A stretch of 64,000 nucleotides of DNA from Panax quinquefolius (lineage: Eukaryota; Streptophyta; Magnoliopsida; Apiales; Araliaceae), in NCBI GenBank assembly GCA_020205615.1, contig JAINUW010000096.1, positions 124,001 to 188,000 of the forward strand, given 5' to 3'. A program made the translations under genes and the position numbers. Below are positions 1 to 10,021 of the stretch, piece after piece. The notes beneath the pieces are model-generated. The model had not been told where the DNA came from. It saw only the letters and a list, made by a program, of their open reading frames with translations, and searched no databases. How positions within the stretch are numbered: position 1 is the first letter of the stretch; each line of letters opens with the position of its first letter.

Positions 1-201
1 ATAGTGTGATAATAAATGTAACGATGACTCTATTTGAGAATGGATATTATCAGAAGATAATATTTGTATTTAAACTCTGAAGATATGTTTTTTGTCGTAT
101 TATACACGCATCTTTGTATTATTAGTTTGTATTTGAATTTTATACCATGTATTTGGCGACTCAAAATTGGGTGATGAATACCTAATTTTGGGGGCGTCAC
201 A
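1..201 (+). mobile_element. LTR tail of Tekay-type element E
   Basis: This is the last ~200 bp of a plus-strand LTR cut by the window edge. It matches the 3' ends of the other plus LTRs (for example 12490-12708 and 25315-25511) and finishes with the family terminus GGGGGCGTCACA. No primer site follows; the next base starts an antisense LTR, so E looks like the downstream LTR of an element inserted into Z. The other side of the insertion, and so the target duplication, lies outside the window. Confidence 0.8.
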
Positions 202-2069
202 CAAATTGTCAACATGATACTTCTTTGTAGAGTAAAATTGAAGAATGCTCAGAAGAATGTTTCCATGAAAAGATACTGGATAAAGCGCAAATATCAAAGA
301 TATTCCACTAATTTCATGGAGTATAGAAATCAAAACTTTAACCAACTGAATATAATAAAGAATATATGAAAATGTAAATGGATTTTCATCCGCCATGCGA
401 TAATCCACGTATACAGATCATTTCCATAATTTAATAAGGAATGAATACAAAGGATCATTCACCATGCATGTGGCAATCCACATAGACAGGTTATTCCAAC
501 AAAATAATAAAGAATGGAATAATGAAGGATTCACCATGCATGCGATAGAGAGCCTTACATCTGAGTTATTCCCCAATGTAATAATAAATGCGAGAATAAT
601 AAATATTGAACCTAGGTCGGTGAAATTACAAATGAGAATATTCCGGCGAGAATAATAAAGACGGAATAATAAAATGGAACAGTCCGTGTATAGATAGAGA
701 TGATATTTAAACAGAATAATAAAGGCGGAATAATAAAATGGAACCAGTGTCTTGCGTATATACAGCATGGGATATTAAACATAATAATAAAGGCGGAATA
801 ATAAAAATGGAACCAGTCCCATATACAGCATGCATGATATTCGACATAATAATAAAAGCGGAATAATAAAAAATGGAACCGAGTGCAGTGTAAGACACAT
901 GACGCAGGATATATTCCAACGAGAATAATAAAAGCAGAATAATAAAAGAATGTCACCAAGTATAGGGTATTAAGCATATACTGAGTTATTCCAAGCAGAA
1001 TAATAAGAAATGGAATAACAACAGTTTCTCTTCATGAATATAAAAGAATAACATCCCTTACTAGTAAAAAGAATATATCGAATCGATAGGGTGAGGATTT
1101 TCTTAAAGAAAACTTATACTATGTTCTTCGCTTAAAGTTTCTTAAAACTCTTAAGGAAATAAGCTCAAAATTATAGAAGGAGAATTCTCTAAACTTCTGG
1201 TGTGATTTCCATTCTAACTAAGCTTCCTATTTATAGAAAAATAGAATGCATAGTAACTAATCCATGAACGGTTCAGATTGATTTACTTTAATCGACGATT
1301 ACATATTTAAAGCAAAATCTTTTAAATAAAATATAATATATTCTATTTATATAAAAAGATTTTTACTATGCAAACATTATACGGGCACTATGCAAATACT
1401 ATGCATAATAAAATATAATATATTCTATTTATAGAATAACTTTAATAAAGTATTACATTTTTATATAAAAGCGGTTTTTACTATGCAAAACACTATGCAT
1501 AATAGAATATAATATATTCTATTTATAGAATAACTTTAATAAAGTATTATGTTTTATATAAAAGATGTTTCTGTTTTATTACGTTAATAATACGAATAAA
1601 ACAAAACTTCTAAATCAATAATAATTGAATCAAATAATGTGAGATCTACGCAAAGAACTATCAGTAGCAATAATTGAACAAAAGCGAGTGACTTCTCACA
1701 TAAATATCAATAATCAATACTGGTATGTTACTACGCAACAACGCCAGACATTATTCTTTTACTTTTATTACCGAGTAGTTCAACGGTAAAACTTCCGCCG
1801 TTATTTTCAATAAAATATTTTTGTCGTTTTCTCAATCCGATAATAATTCCGTTGTGGGGTCCACCAATGATTGTACCGTCGTACGGATATTTCTCGACAA
1901 AAAGAATATTACCAAACCAATCGAATATAATATGACAATTTGCATACTTTGCAAAATTTATAAATACTACTCACAACTATAACATTATCTCAAATTCACA
2001 TCATAATATAAAAAAAATATATTATTTCGAGAAAATTAATTCTTTATTCATAAAATCTAGGTTCTCACA
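202..2069 (-). mobile_element. Antisense Tekay-type LTR Z (truncated by E)
   Basis: Read on the minus strand it begins TGTGAGAACC at 2069, passes an AT-rich U3 with TTTTATATAAAA and GCATAGT words, a TATAAATAG box (1227-1235), a purine-rich leader and the GGAATAAC/CTTTATTATT minisatellite, and stops at about 202 in the stretch GTTGACAATTTG where E is inserted. The U5 part lies left of the window or is lost. Its upstream flank (2070 onward) is another minus LTR, so Z is itself nested. Confidence 0.75.
1227..1235 (-). promoter_or_regulatory. TATA box of LTR Z
   Basis: TATAAATAG on the minus strand lies just upstream of a leader matching the conserved GCTCATTCCTTCATT found after the TATA box in the other LTRs. 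It probably marks the U3/R boundary; no transcription start is shown. Confidence 0.5.
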
Positions 2070-2558
2070 TCTAGACATCGTTAATATTGTAATTTATAAT
2101 ATTAATAACTCTTGTCATTTCAATTATTTATTTAATAATATATAAAATATCGATAATAATTGAACATCACTAAGTGACTTCTCACGTAAGCATTAATAAT
2201 CAATACCGTATGCTACTATGCAACCACGCGTATTCATCAGTACTTTTACTACCGAGTAGTTCAACGAAGATCAGCGGTAAAACTTCATTAGTTATTTTCA
2301 ATAAATATTTTTGTCATTTTCTCAATTAAATTAATAATTACATTGTAGGGTCCACTGATGATTGTCTTGGTCGTCATGAATATTTCTTGTTAAAACGAAT
2401 ATTCCCCGACCGATCGAATATTATATAACAACTTGCGTACTTTGCAAAATTTATAAATACTACCCACAACTATAATATTATTTCAAATTCATACCTTAAT
2501 ATTTAAAAATTATATTTATAGAAAATTCATCTTTATTCAAAAAAGTTGGGGTCTTACA
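2070..2558 (-). repeat. First ~490 bp of the 3' LTR of A
   Basis: Reading minus from 2558, the sequence starts TGTAAGACCCCAAC and follows the common LTR opening, with words such as GGGTCCAC and TAGTAAAA on their respective strands. It ends at the TCTAGACAT motif, where Z is inserted. The same motif continues uninterrupted in LTRs A-5' (near 8470) and H (near 61040). Confidence 0.65.
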
Positions 2559-3935
2559 AATTATCCATGCACTACGTGCCAAAGATAATCATGTTTTCAA
2601 TTACGGTCATGATTATACCGAAAAATCTCTGGTTATAATCATACCAAGTCCATCTATGCACGTAAGCCACAGATGACTTTCAACACAATATAAGCATGAG
2701 GATGATGATATAAAGAATCAATCAAATGAGATAAAGGATAAATATTAAACATTTATAATATAATTTATCCAGGGTTCAAGAATATCCCAATGTTATCAAT
2801 CACTTAGTAATCTCATAATCTAATATCATTAATATTATAACAATATTTTAATCACTTCTTAAACTTATAAACAATTTATTTCAATTGTTTATGCTTTACC
2901 ATATAATGCATTTAATCATTCAAAAATACCATCCTCATAAGATATCATCACCAATGATCAAATCCCTCATCAAAAAATATGCATATACTCTATATAGGAT
3001 TTCCAAGCCATAAAATCCTATTTTCCAACTTTGTTACTTCACATAACATATTTAACTCATATATTCGTAACTAAACAATTTTCATGAAAAATACCAAATC
3101 AGTCCCAAAAATATTTCTTTTCTGGGATTTAGCATAATATAGTCTTATAATGAACATATATTTTTCTCGGAATTTTTAAAATTCATTTATTATTTTTCAA
3201 AAATCAATTTCTAATTAATTCCTTAAGAAATTAGCTACCTCAAGTTTAACTTCAAAAATTCCCAAATCTTGGAAGGATCTTACACATGTTAATGTGAGCT
3301 TCCAGTTTAAATTTCATGGTCATCGGAGTAATAGAACTCCAGTTATAGCGTTTTTCGTCGGAAAAACCTAAATATTGAAATGGTCATAACTTGCTCATTT
3401 AAGTCAGAATGAGCTCATTTTTGGACACGATGTTCTTTATACCATATACTTTCATGTCCCAAAAGGCCTGAATTTTTATCACTAATTAAGTGGCCAAAAA
3501 ATGACCCTTACAAAAATGTGGCAGCAGCTTTTTGGACATTTTGAAGTTTTGACTCCTTTGCTAAAATCAGTCCACACGAAAATCTATAACACCTTTTTCA
3601 GTGATTCCACTTGGACTAGTTAGGTAACTCATAGATCTAACTCTAGGACTTGACCACACTCAAAAATTCAAAATATAATAGGAGATGGTCAATTGAATTT
3701 AATGTTACGTTTTTACCAAAATCTGATTTTTCAACCCTTTGTGATTTCTAAGAAACTTTCATATTTTCATATAATAACCAACATAACTCATCATAACACT
3801 TACTAATACCACGTATACCCATAATTTTCATTAGTCCAATGCTTTTATTATGACTCTCATCATAATCAACGTAAAAACAGAACATTTTTAGTTGAAGAAA
3901 TATTTGAGGGTTTTAGAAATGGGTTTTGTACTGGG
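2559..3935 (-). other. Non-coding segment of A, shared with B and C
   Basis: No reading frame is supported here. From about 3922 down to 2790 the minus strand carries a segment also present at 31256-31826 (+) and about 40385-41520 (-), including the words ACTCCGATGACCATGAAATT and GGGACATGAAA. It then runs into copies of the LTR U5 repeat (GTAGTGCATGGATAATT) adjoining the 3' LTR start. It lies where RT, integrase and chromodomain sit in complete copies. Its origin is unknown; it resembles LTR or other non-coding retrotransposon DNA. Confidence 0.55.
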
Positions 3936-4267
3936 GTCAATACAAAATTCGATTTCATGCTCTAGGTAGGCTAAGAAGTCTTCAAGAATATGCCAGGAAA
4001 TTTATTAATAATAGAAATATCATTCAAAACTGTGACTCTCATCCAAGACTTGGATAGTACATCACATTGATACCAACTGTGACTTCTATCCCTTAACCTA
4101 GATAGCACCTCACAATGATACTTATCAACTCGCCATCTTCATTCACGATGTCACCTACAGAAAGTCTGGCCTCGGTGCATTCCACACAAGGAAGTCAACA
4201 ACGAAAGGTTCGGGGCTCTTTACTTATGGCTTGATATGACAATGATTGACTTTAGTGGTTTGGTTAC

Positions 4268-4620
4268 TTAAATTCGCACAACAGGTTGGTTATAAATATA
4301 AAAGCTAACAACCTTACGAAAAGCATGATGAGTAGTTAACCAATTGATTCCTAAAATCACATCAAAGGCAAGTATTTTCAAAAAGATAAGATCGACAAGT
4401 AACATGAAAGTGTTTATTTGAATCAAACAAGATTTAAAAACAGTAGAGGTAACGAAGGCTCCTAATAACGAAGTTTCAACCAATAAGTCAAAGTCTAACT
4501 TCTCCGGAGTCAAATTTAAACGTTGAACGCAAGCAAAAGAGATAAAAGAATGGGTAGAACCGATATCTAATAAGGTATAGACTTCGCAAGAATTTATAAT
4601 TAACTAACCCGTGCTAACTT
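4268..4620 (-). pseudogene. Aspartic protease remnant of A
   Basis: Minus-strand translation gives the retropepsin domain that in complete copies matures the gag-pol polyprotein. Recognisable blocks are the active-site region followed by STHSFIS, LNLTPEKLDFDL, VFKSCLIQI and LAFDVILGINWLTTHHA, matching intact T1 at 19600-19990. The catalytic triplet reads D-I-G-S instead of D-T-G-S, and a short deletion follows TTHHA. It lies between the gag remnant and a ~200 bp insertion absent from T1. With the catalytic Thr replaced and no RT downstream, it is very probably inactive. Confidence 0.75.
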
Positions 4621-4628
4621 CGTTCGGT

Positions 4629-4988
4629 TTACTCGTTTTTTGAGAAGTCATGAAAAACGCTCTTCCTGAAACCAACGACTTTATTTTGTCCATATCCGCC
4701 TTTGGTGCCACCGTCCCAGCTGGACTTGACTTTGGTGCACGACAAGATCGGGCGAAATGACATTCTCTTCTTGAAATTTCCACTTCTATTATCTTGGCCA
4801 TGATTACCACCGAAGTGGTTACCATTCTTGGCATGATAATTTCCCCCACGATGGTTATCATTGTTCTGATGGTCGTTGCCACTAGTATGATTATTATCAT
4901 GTTGTTGGTCGTTACCTTTTGCTTGAGATGAATCAACACTCTCATGTGCTTCATTGCTTATCTCAGCATTTTCAGATGCCATTCTCAA
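4629..4988 (-). pseudogene. Gag remnant of A lacking the capsid core
   Basis: This 119-codon minus frame starts near the gag start context MASENAEISNEAHES, shared with D (31828-32105) and degenerately with C. It then jumps to a Gly/Asn/His-rich linker and the degraded end of the zinc-knuckle region. The capsid core seen in C (42684-43085, FAKLSRFASHLVDNEK) is missing. In complete elements gag builds the virus-like particle. Here the frame stays open across the deletion, which may mean an in-frame core deletion tolerated while particles were supplied by other copies; that is inference. Confidence 0.7.
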
Positions 4989-5155
4989 ACACTGTCACAA
5001 AACAAGGGTTAATTAACATATCACATATTATCCCTATACTCTGACCGACCAATTAAATACCAAATAAACTTAGGTAGGTCATACTAGCGAAGGAATTCCC
5101 CGTCTCTCCCCTCTTAGTTCTTATCTCACATCTCAGCCAGGGATCATATCCCTAA

Positions 5156-5168
5156 GCTTTGATACCAA
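5156..5168 (-). promoter_or_regulatory. Primer binding site of A (initiator Met tRNA)
   Basis: The minus strand reads TTGGTATCAAAGC, one base after the LTR terminus GGCGTCACA. It is complementary to the 3' end of plant initiator-Met tRNA, the usual primer for chromoviruses, and fixes the 5' LTR boundary and orientation of A. Confidence 0.85.
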
Positions 5169-7561
5169 CTGTGACGCCCCCAAAATTAGGTATACATCAC
5201 CCATCTTGAGTCGCCAAATACATGGTACAAAATTCAAATACAAACTAATAATCTGACGATGCGTGTAAAATACGACAAAACATATGCTGTGAGTTTAAAT
5301 ACAAATATTGTCTTCTAGACAATATCCATCCTCAATGGAGTCCTCATAGACAGTATACAAACTCAAATTCAGCCCTCGTTACATTTATTGTCACACTATT
5401 TAACAGAATAGTGAGGACTACTAATACTATCATCTGGACCATCACTCCAGTCCCGATTTGGTCCTCGCTACGTTCTCATTTCTGAAGAGAACATTGAAAG
5501 AAAGGGTGAGCTCAACTAGCCCAAAAGAAGAAATATTATGACTAAGATAATGCAGGATAAATTATCATTAGCCTTCAACAATGTTAAACTGATAAAATAC
5601 AATAGACAACTAGTTTAATCTCAAGTGAATAAGCAATCCATTAAAAGAGTCAAGTAGAGAATAAAATCTACTATCTTTTATGATTTAAAAAGTTTTCATC
5701 ACTTTTATCGCTGGGACTCAGCTTAATAAATAATCCACAACATCGAATCACCCCTGCACTATGGCCAAGGATATTCTTTACGACCACAAATTATCCATGC
5801 ACTACAGGCCAAAGATATTCATTAAATCATCCACGGTCATGACTATACCGAATAATCCCTAGTCATAATCATACCAAAAACTGTCCATCAATGCATTACA
5901 GGCCACTGAGGACTTTTACCACATCACTTATAACATCACAGTTCATGATTATACTAAGAATGATCCTCAGTCATAATCATACTAAGTCCATCTATGCATG
6001 TAAGCCAAAGATGACTTTCAATATAATATAAACATGAGGATGATGACAATTTTATAGGAATTCAATTAAACAAGTTCAAGAATTAATTTATCCAGGAACT
6101 AATAATATCTAAATTGTCAACATGATACTTCTTTGTAAAGTAAAAGTCAAGAATTTCGAGGAAGAATATTTCCATGAAAAGATATTGTATGAAGCCTTTA
6201 AATATCAAGGATATTCCACTAGTTTCATGGAGTATCAAGTCAAAACTTTAACCAACCCGAGTATAATAAAGAATATATGAAGCTCGCAAATGGATTTTCA
6301 CCGCCATGCAGTAATCCACTTGATCTGAGATCATTTCCATAATTTAATAAAGAATGAATACAAAGGATCATTCACCGTGCATGTGGTAATCCACATGTAT
6401 GTGTCATTCCAATGTAATAATAAAGAATGAAATAATGTAAGGATTCACCATAAATGCGATAGAGACCACACGTATACGTTATTCCCAACAGAATAATAAA
6501 TGCGGAATAATAAATATGGAACCAGGTCAGGTGAAATTCACACCGACAGGATATTCTGACAGAATAATAAATGTGGAATAATAAATATGGAACCAGGTCA
6601 GGTGAAATTCACACCGACATGATATTCCAATAGAATAATAAATGCGGAATAATAAATATGGAACCAGGTCAGGTGAAATTCATACAACCGAGGATATTAA
6701 ACGGAGAATAATAAAGAACGAAATAATAAAAAAATTTCACCAAGTATATGCGAGATTAGCATAAACAAAGTTATTCTAACATAATAATAAAGAATGGAAT
6801 AATGAGAAGAAGATCACCAAGTATTGGGTAAACCGCATATACAGTCATTCCACCAAGTATAGGGTAAGCCACAGCATACAAAAGTTATTCAAATGTAATA
6901 ATAAAGAATGGAATAACATAAGGATTTCACAAATATAGGGTATGTCGCGTATACAGGTTATTCCAAAAGAATAAATAAGAATGGAATAACATAAGGATTT
7001 CACCAAGTATAGGGTATGCCACATATACAGGTTATGTATAGGGTATGCCACTTTTACAGGTTATTCCAACAGAATAATAAAGAATGGAATAACATAAGGA
7101 TTTCACCAAGTATAGGGTATGCCACATATACAGGTTATGTATAGGGTATGCCACTTTTATAGGTTATTCCAATGTAATAATAAAGAATGGAATAACATAA
7201 GGATTTCACCAAGTATAGGGTATGCCACGATACAACGAGGTTATGTATAGGGTATGCCACTTTTACAAAAGTTATTCCAAATGAATAATAAAGAATGGAA
7301 TAACATAAGGATTTCACCAAGTATAGGGTATGCCACGATACGGGTTATGTATAGGGTATGCCACTTTTATAGGTTATTCAATGTAATAATAAAGAATGGA
7401 ATAATGAAGTTCTCTTCAAGAAGAAAGAATAACACCCCTTACCGTAAAAGACACCGGATATCAAAGTAGTGAAGTAGTAAGAATACTCTTCTTCTTTCTC
7501 TCTATAATTTCTCTCTTTAGAGTTTCAGTGAATTCGTAAGAAATAATGAAGGAATGAGCTT

Positions 7562-7570
7562 CTATTTATA
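7562..7570 (-). promoter_or_regulatory. TATA box of the A 5' LTR
   Basis: TATAAATAG on the minus strand is followed by the conserved AAGCTCATTCCTTCATT leader. Equivalent boxes sit at the same place in other LTRs of the family. Confidence 0.6.
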
Positions 7571-7844
7571 GAAGAATGGATTGAATAGTAACTAATTCAT
7601 GAACGGTCCAGATCGATTTACTTTTAAACGAACGATCTAGATCGATTTACTATTAAAACTTAAAGTGACGGTCCATACTTATTTACTATTAAAACTTTAA
7701 ACCAGCGACCCATATTGATTCACTATTATAACTTTTCACCAGCGGTCCATATTGATTAATTCAACCAACGGTCTGAAAAATTAGCACATCTCCTAATGGA
7801 ATAATATTATACCCAGATACCCGAATGCACAATAATAAAATGAA

Positions 7845-8240
7845 TAGTAACTGGGTGAATAGTAACTCGTGAATAGTAACTCATGAATAGTAACTCGTGA
7901 ATAGTAACTCGTGAATAGTAACTCCGACACAAAAAGTATCCCAAATACTTGAGTGAACAATACTAGAGTGAATAGTAATTTCGGTGAATAGTAACTCTGA
8001 CACAAAAAGTGTCCCAAATACTCGAGTGAACAATACTAGAGTGAATAGTAATTTCGGTAAATAGTAACCTGTGAATAGTAACTTGTGAATAGTAACTCCG
8101 ACATAAAAAGTGTCCCAAATACTCTAGTGAACAATACTAGAGTGAATAGTAATTCCGGTGAATAGTAACCCGTGAATAGTAACTCGTGAATAGTAACTCC
8201 AACACAAAAAGTGTCCCAAATACCCGATTGAACAATACTA
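7845..8240 (-). repeat. GAATAGTAACTCGT tandem array in A U3
   Basis: Direct repeats of about 14-17 bp built on GAATAGTAACTCGT are mixed with a longer unit containing ACACAAAAAGTGTCCCAAAT. The same array occurs in D (34500-34760) and, on the plus strand, in H (61320-61380), always just upstream of the promoter region. A regulatory role is possible but not shown. Confidence 0.8.
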
Positions 8241-9019
8241 CCTTCAAACATCAATTAATATCGAAATAAATGTTTAACACAAATAATTCCAACACAATAA
8301 AATTATCAAATTCATCTTTAATCAACACGAACTTATCCATCATTAATATCATAACTCACAATATTTATCAACCAGGTTATTCACAGGAAAGAGGGTGCTT
8401 TCCAATAAGAATTTCTTCCTATTGGCGCGCAATTAGGTGACCAAACCTCTCCTTGATAGAACTTCTAGACATTGTAAATATTGCAATTTAATAATATGAA
8501 TAACTTTATCGTCTCAATTATTGATTTAACAATATAACATATAATGCAGATGATATTGTGACAATAATTGAATCAATAATATGAGAGATATGATGACGCA
8601 AAGAATCATCGTAGTAATAATGCAAGATTATAACCGAGTGACTTATCACATAAGCCTCAATAATCAATACCGTGTGCTTACTATGCAACCACGCCAGACA
8701 TCGTACTTTTACTACTAGGGTAGTTCAACAAAGATCAACGGTAAAACCTCCGTAGTTATTTTCATAAAAATATTTTGTCGCGTTTTCTAACTACTTACGC
8801 TTCTTCCGTCATAGGGTCCACTAATGATTGTGTCGTCGCATTTAATATTCCCGACAAAAAGAATATTCCTCGACCAATCGAATATTATATAACAACTTGC
8901 ATACTTTGCAAAATTTTCAAATACTACCCCAACTATAACATTATCTCAAATCCACACCTTAATATTCAAAAAATATTTTAGAAATTTAAATCTTTATTTA
9001 TAAAATATGGGGTCTCATA

Positions 9020-9520
9020 TTATACATATATTGTTGATCGATTGTAAACTTTTTTTACATATATTTTATAAATAGATATTCCTCCGCTCATTCTTTTTAT
9101 ATAAATAGATATTTTTTTTTACGATACATACATTTTTTATTTGTCATTTTAAAGAGTCAAATTTATTTCTTTTTACTTGTTATTTATAGATTTCAATAAA
9201 GTAATAATGATTTAATTTTTCTATATTATCCCTATATTAAATACAAACTTGTTTCTCTTTCATCTTTTTCAATGAATTTTAAAAGATAATATTAAATTCT
9301 TATAAATATTTTGATAACTTAAACAAAGTATTAATTATATTTCTTAATTTTTATATTTTTTTATTTCTAAAACGAGAAGTAAGAGATATGTATCTAAATT
9401 TCCAGTCTTACTTTTTGTATCAGCTTGTCTCATATCATATGTTGTTATTTGGTGTGATATAATTATTTATTTGTCACTGACTTAATTAATAAATAAGTAT
9501 ATATTAATCAACAATTTGAA
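9020..9520. other. Host-like intergenic DNA, duplicate unit 1
   Basis: No gene is visible. From about 9050 to 9500 it matches 48600-48715 joined to 58850-59210, including words such as TAATGATTTAATTTTTC and CATATCATATGTTGTTATT. That second copy is interrupted by F1, so this stretch shows the F1 target before insertion, near 9136. Confidence 0.65.
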
Positions 9521-10021
9521 GCACGTTATTTTCCTAGGGGAACTTATTTGGATGCCCAAATTGGTCCGAATCCTAATTATGTATGGAGGAGTGTTCTGGC
9601 AGCATAGGAGCTTATTTGTAAAGGGGCTCGATGGAGGATTGGTACAGGCAGTCAGGTGAAAGTATGGTCAGATCCGTGGCTTCCAGATGATAATCACCCT
9701 TATATTGAAAGTGCTAGACCTTAGGGGATAGAGGAGATAACTGTCCAGTCTTTATGCTGCATGGAGGAGAGTTGTTGGGATTTGGATATTTTGAATGATC
9801 TCTTCTCATTACGGGACAAGAGGCTCATTCTTGAGATTCCTTTGAGTCGGAGGGCGAAGTCAGATTGTTAGAGTTGGTCCAGAGAAAGACGAGGCATCTA
9901 TACGGTTAAAAGTGGCTATCATACTCTAATGCTTAATAACAGGGGTGCGATAAAACATGATAACTCCAACATGTGGCGAAAGTTATGGGGTCTACATGTT
10001 TCAGCAAAGGTGAAACATTTC
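9521..10021 (+). pseudogene. LINE-type retroelement C-terminal region, 5' part
   Basis: Codons from 9521 give one continuous frame of 167 codons carrying the post-RT region of plant non-LTR (L1-type) retroelement proteins: ARYFPRGTYLDAQIG, then YVWRSVLAA, RWRIGTGSQVKVWSDPWLP, a stretch ending RRGIYTVKSGYH, and MWRKLWGLHVSAKVKHF. It contains three in-frame TAG codons (near 9594, 9721 and 9869), so it is dead. The RT domain that should precede it is absent, so the copy is 5' truncated. It breaks exactly at 10021, where the solo LTR begins, and resumes in the same frame at 12714. Confidence 0.85.
10017..10021. other. Target-site duplication, left copy (solo LTR S)
   Basis: ATTTC directly precedes the LTR and is repeated at 12709-12713 after it, the 5 bp duplication expected from LTR-retrotransposon integrase. 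Confidence 0.9.

Larger units (their letters stand above)
2070..9019 (-). mobile_element. Non-autonomous Tekay derivative A (minus strand)
   Basis: The 5' LTR is 5170-9019, the internal region 2559-5169, and the start of the 3' LTR 2070-2558, cut by insertion of Z. Both LTR parts share the same U3 type (the CTAGACATT module), which supports pairing them. The internal region has a Met-tRNA primer site, a gag remnant without its capsid core, a protease remnant, no reverse transcriptase or integrase, then non-coding sequence shared with copies B and C. No polypurine tract precedes the 3' LTR, so the 3' internal end may be deleted. The pairing is inferred because the left end is outside the window. 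Confidence 0.65.
5170..9019 (-). repeat. 5' LTR of A, about 3.85 kb
   Basis: Read minus, the LTR opens at 9019 as TATGAGACCCC (terminal TG changed to TA) and ends at 5170 in GGCGTCACA. Modules in order: common opening; the CTAGACATT/GGAAAGAGGG U3 module (about 8300-8500); a GAATAGTAACTCGT array (about 7845-8240); three partial copies of a GGTCCATATTGATT word (7595-7770); a TATA box (7562-7570); a transcribed minisatellite with GGAATAAC/GGTATGCCAC units (about 6330-7400); and the GTAGTGCAT repeat (about 5715-6010). It is longer than its 2.4-2.8 kb relatives because of the extra U3 module and arrays. Confidence 0.8.
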
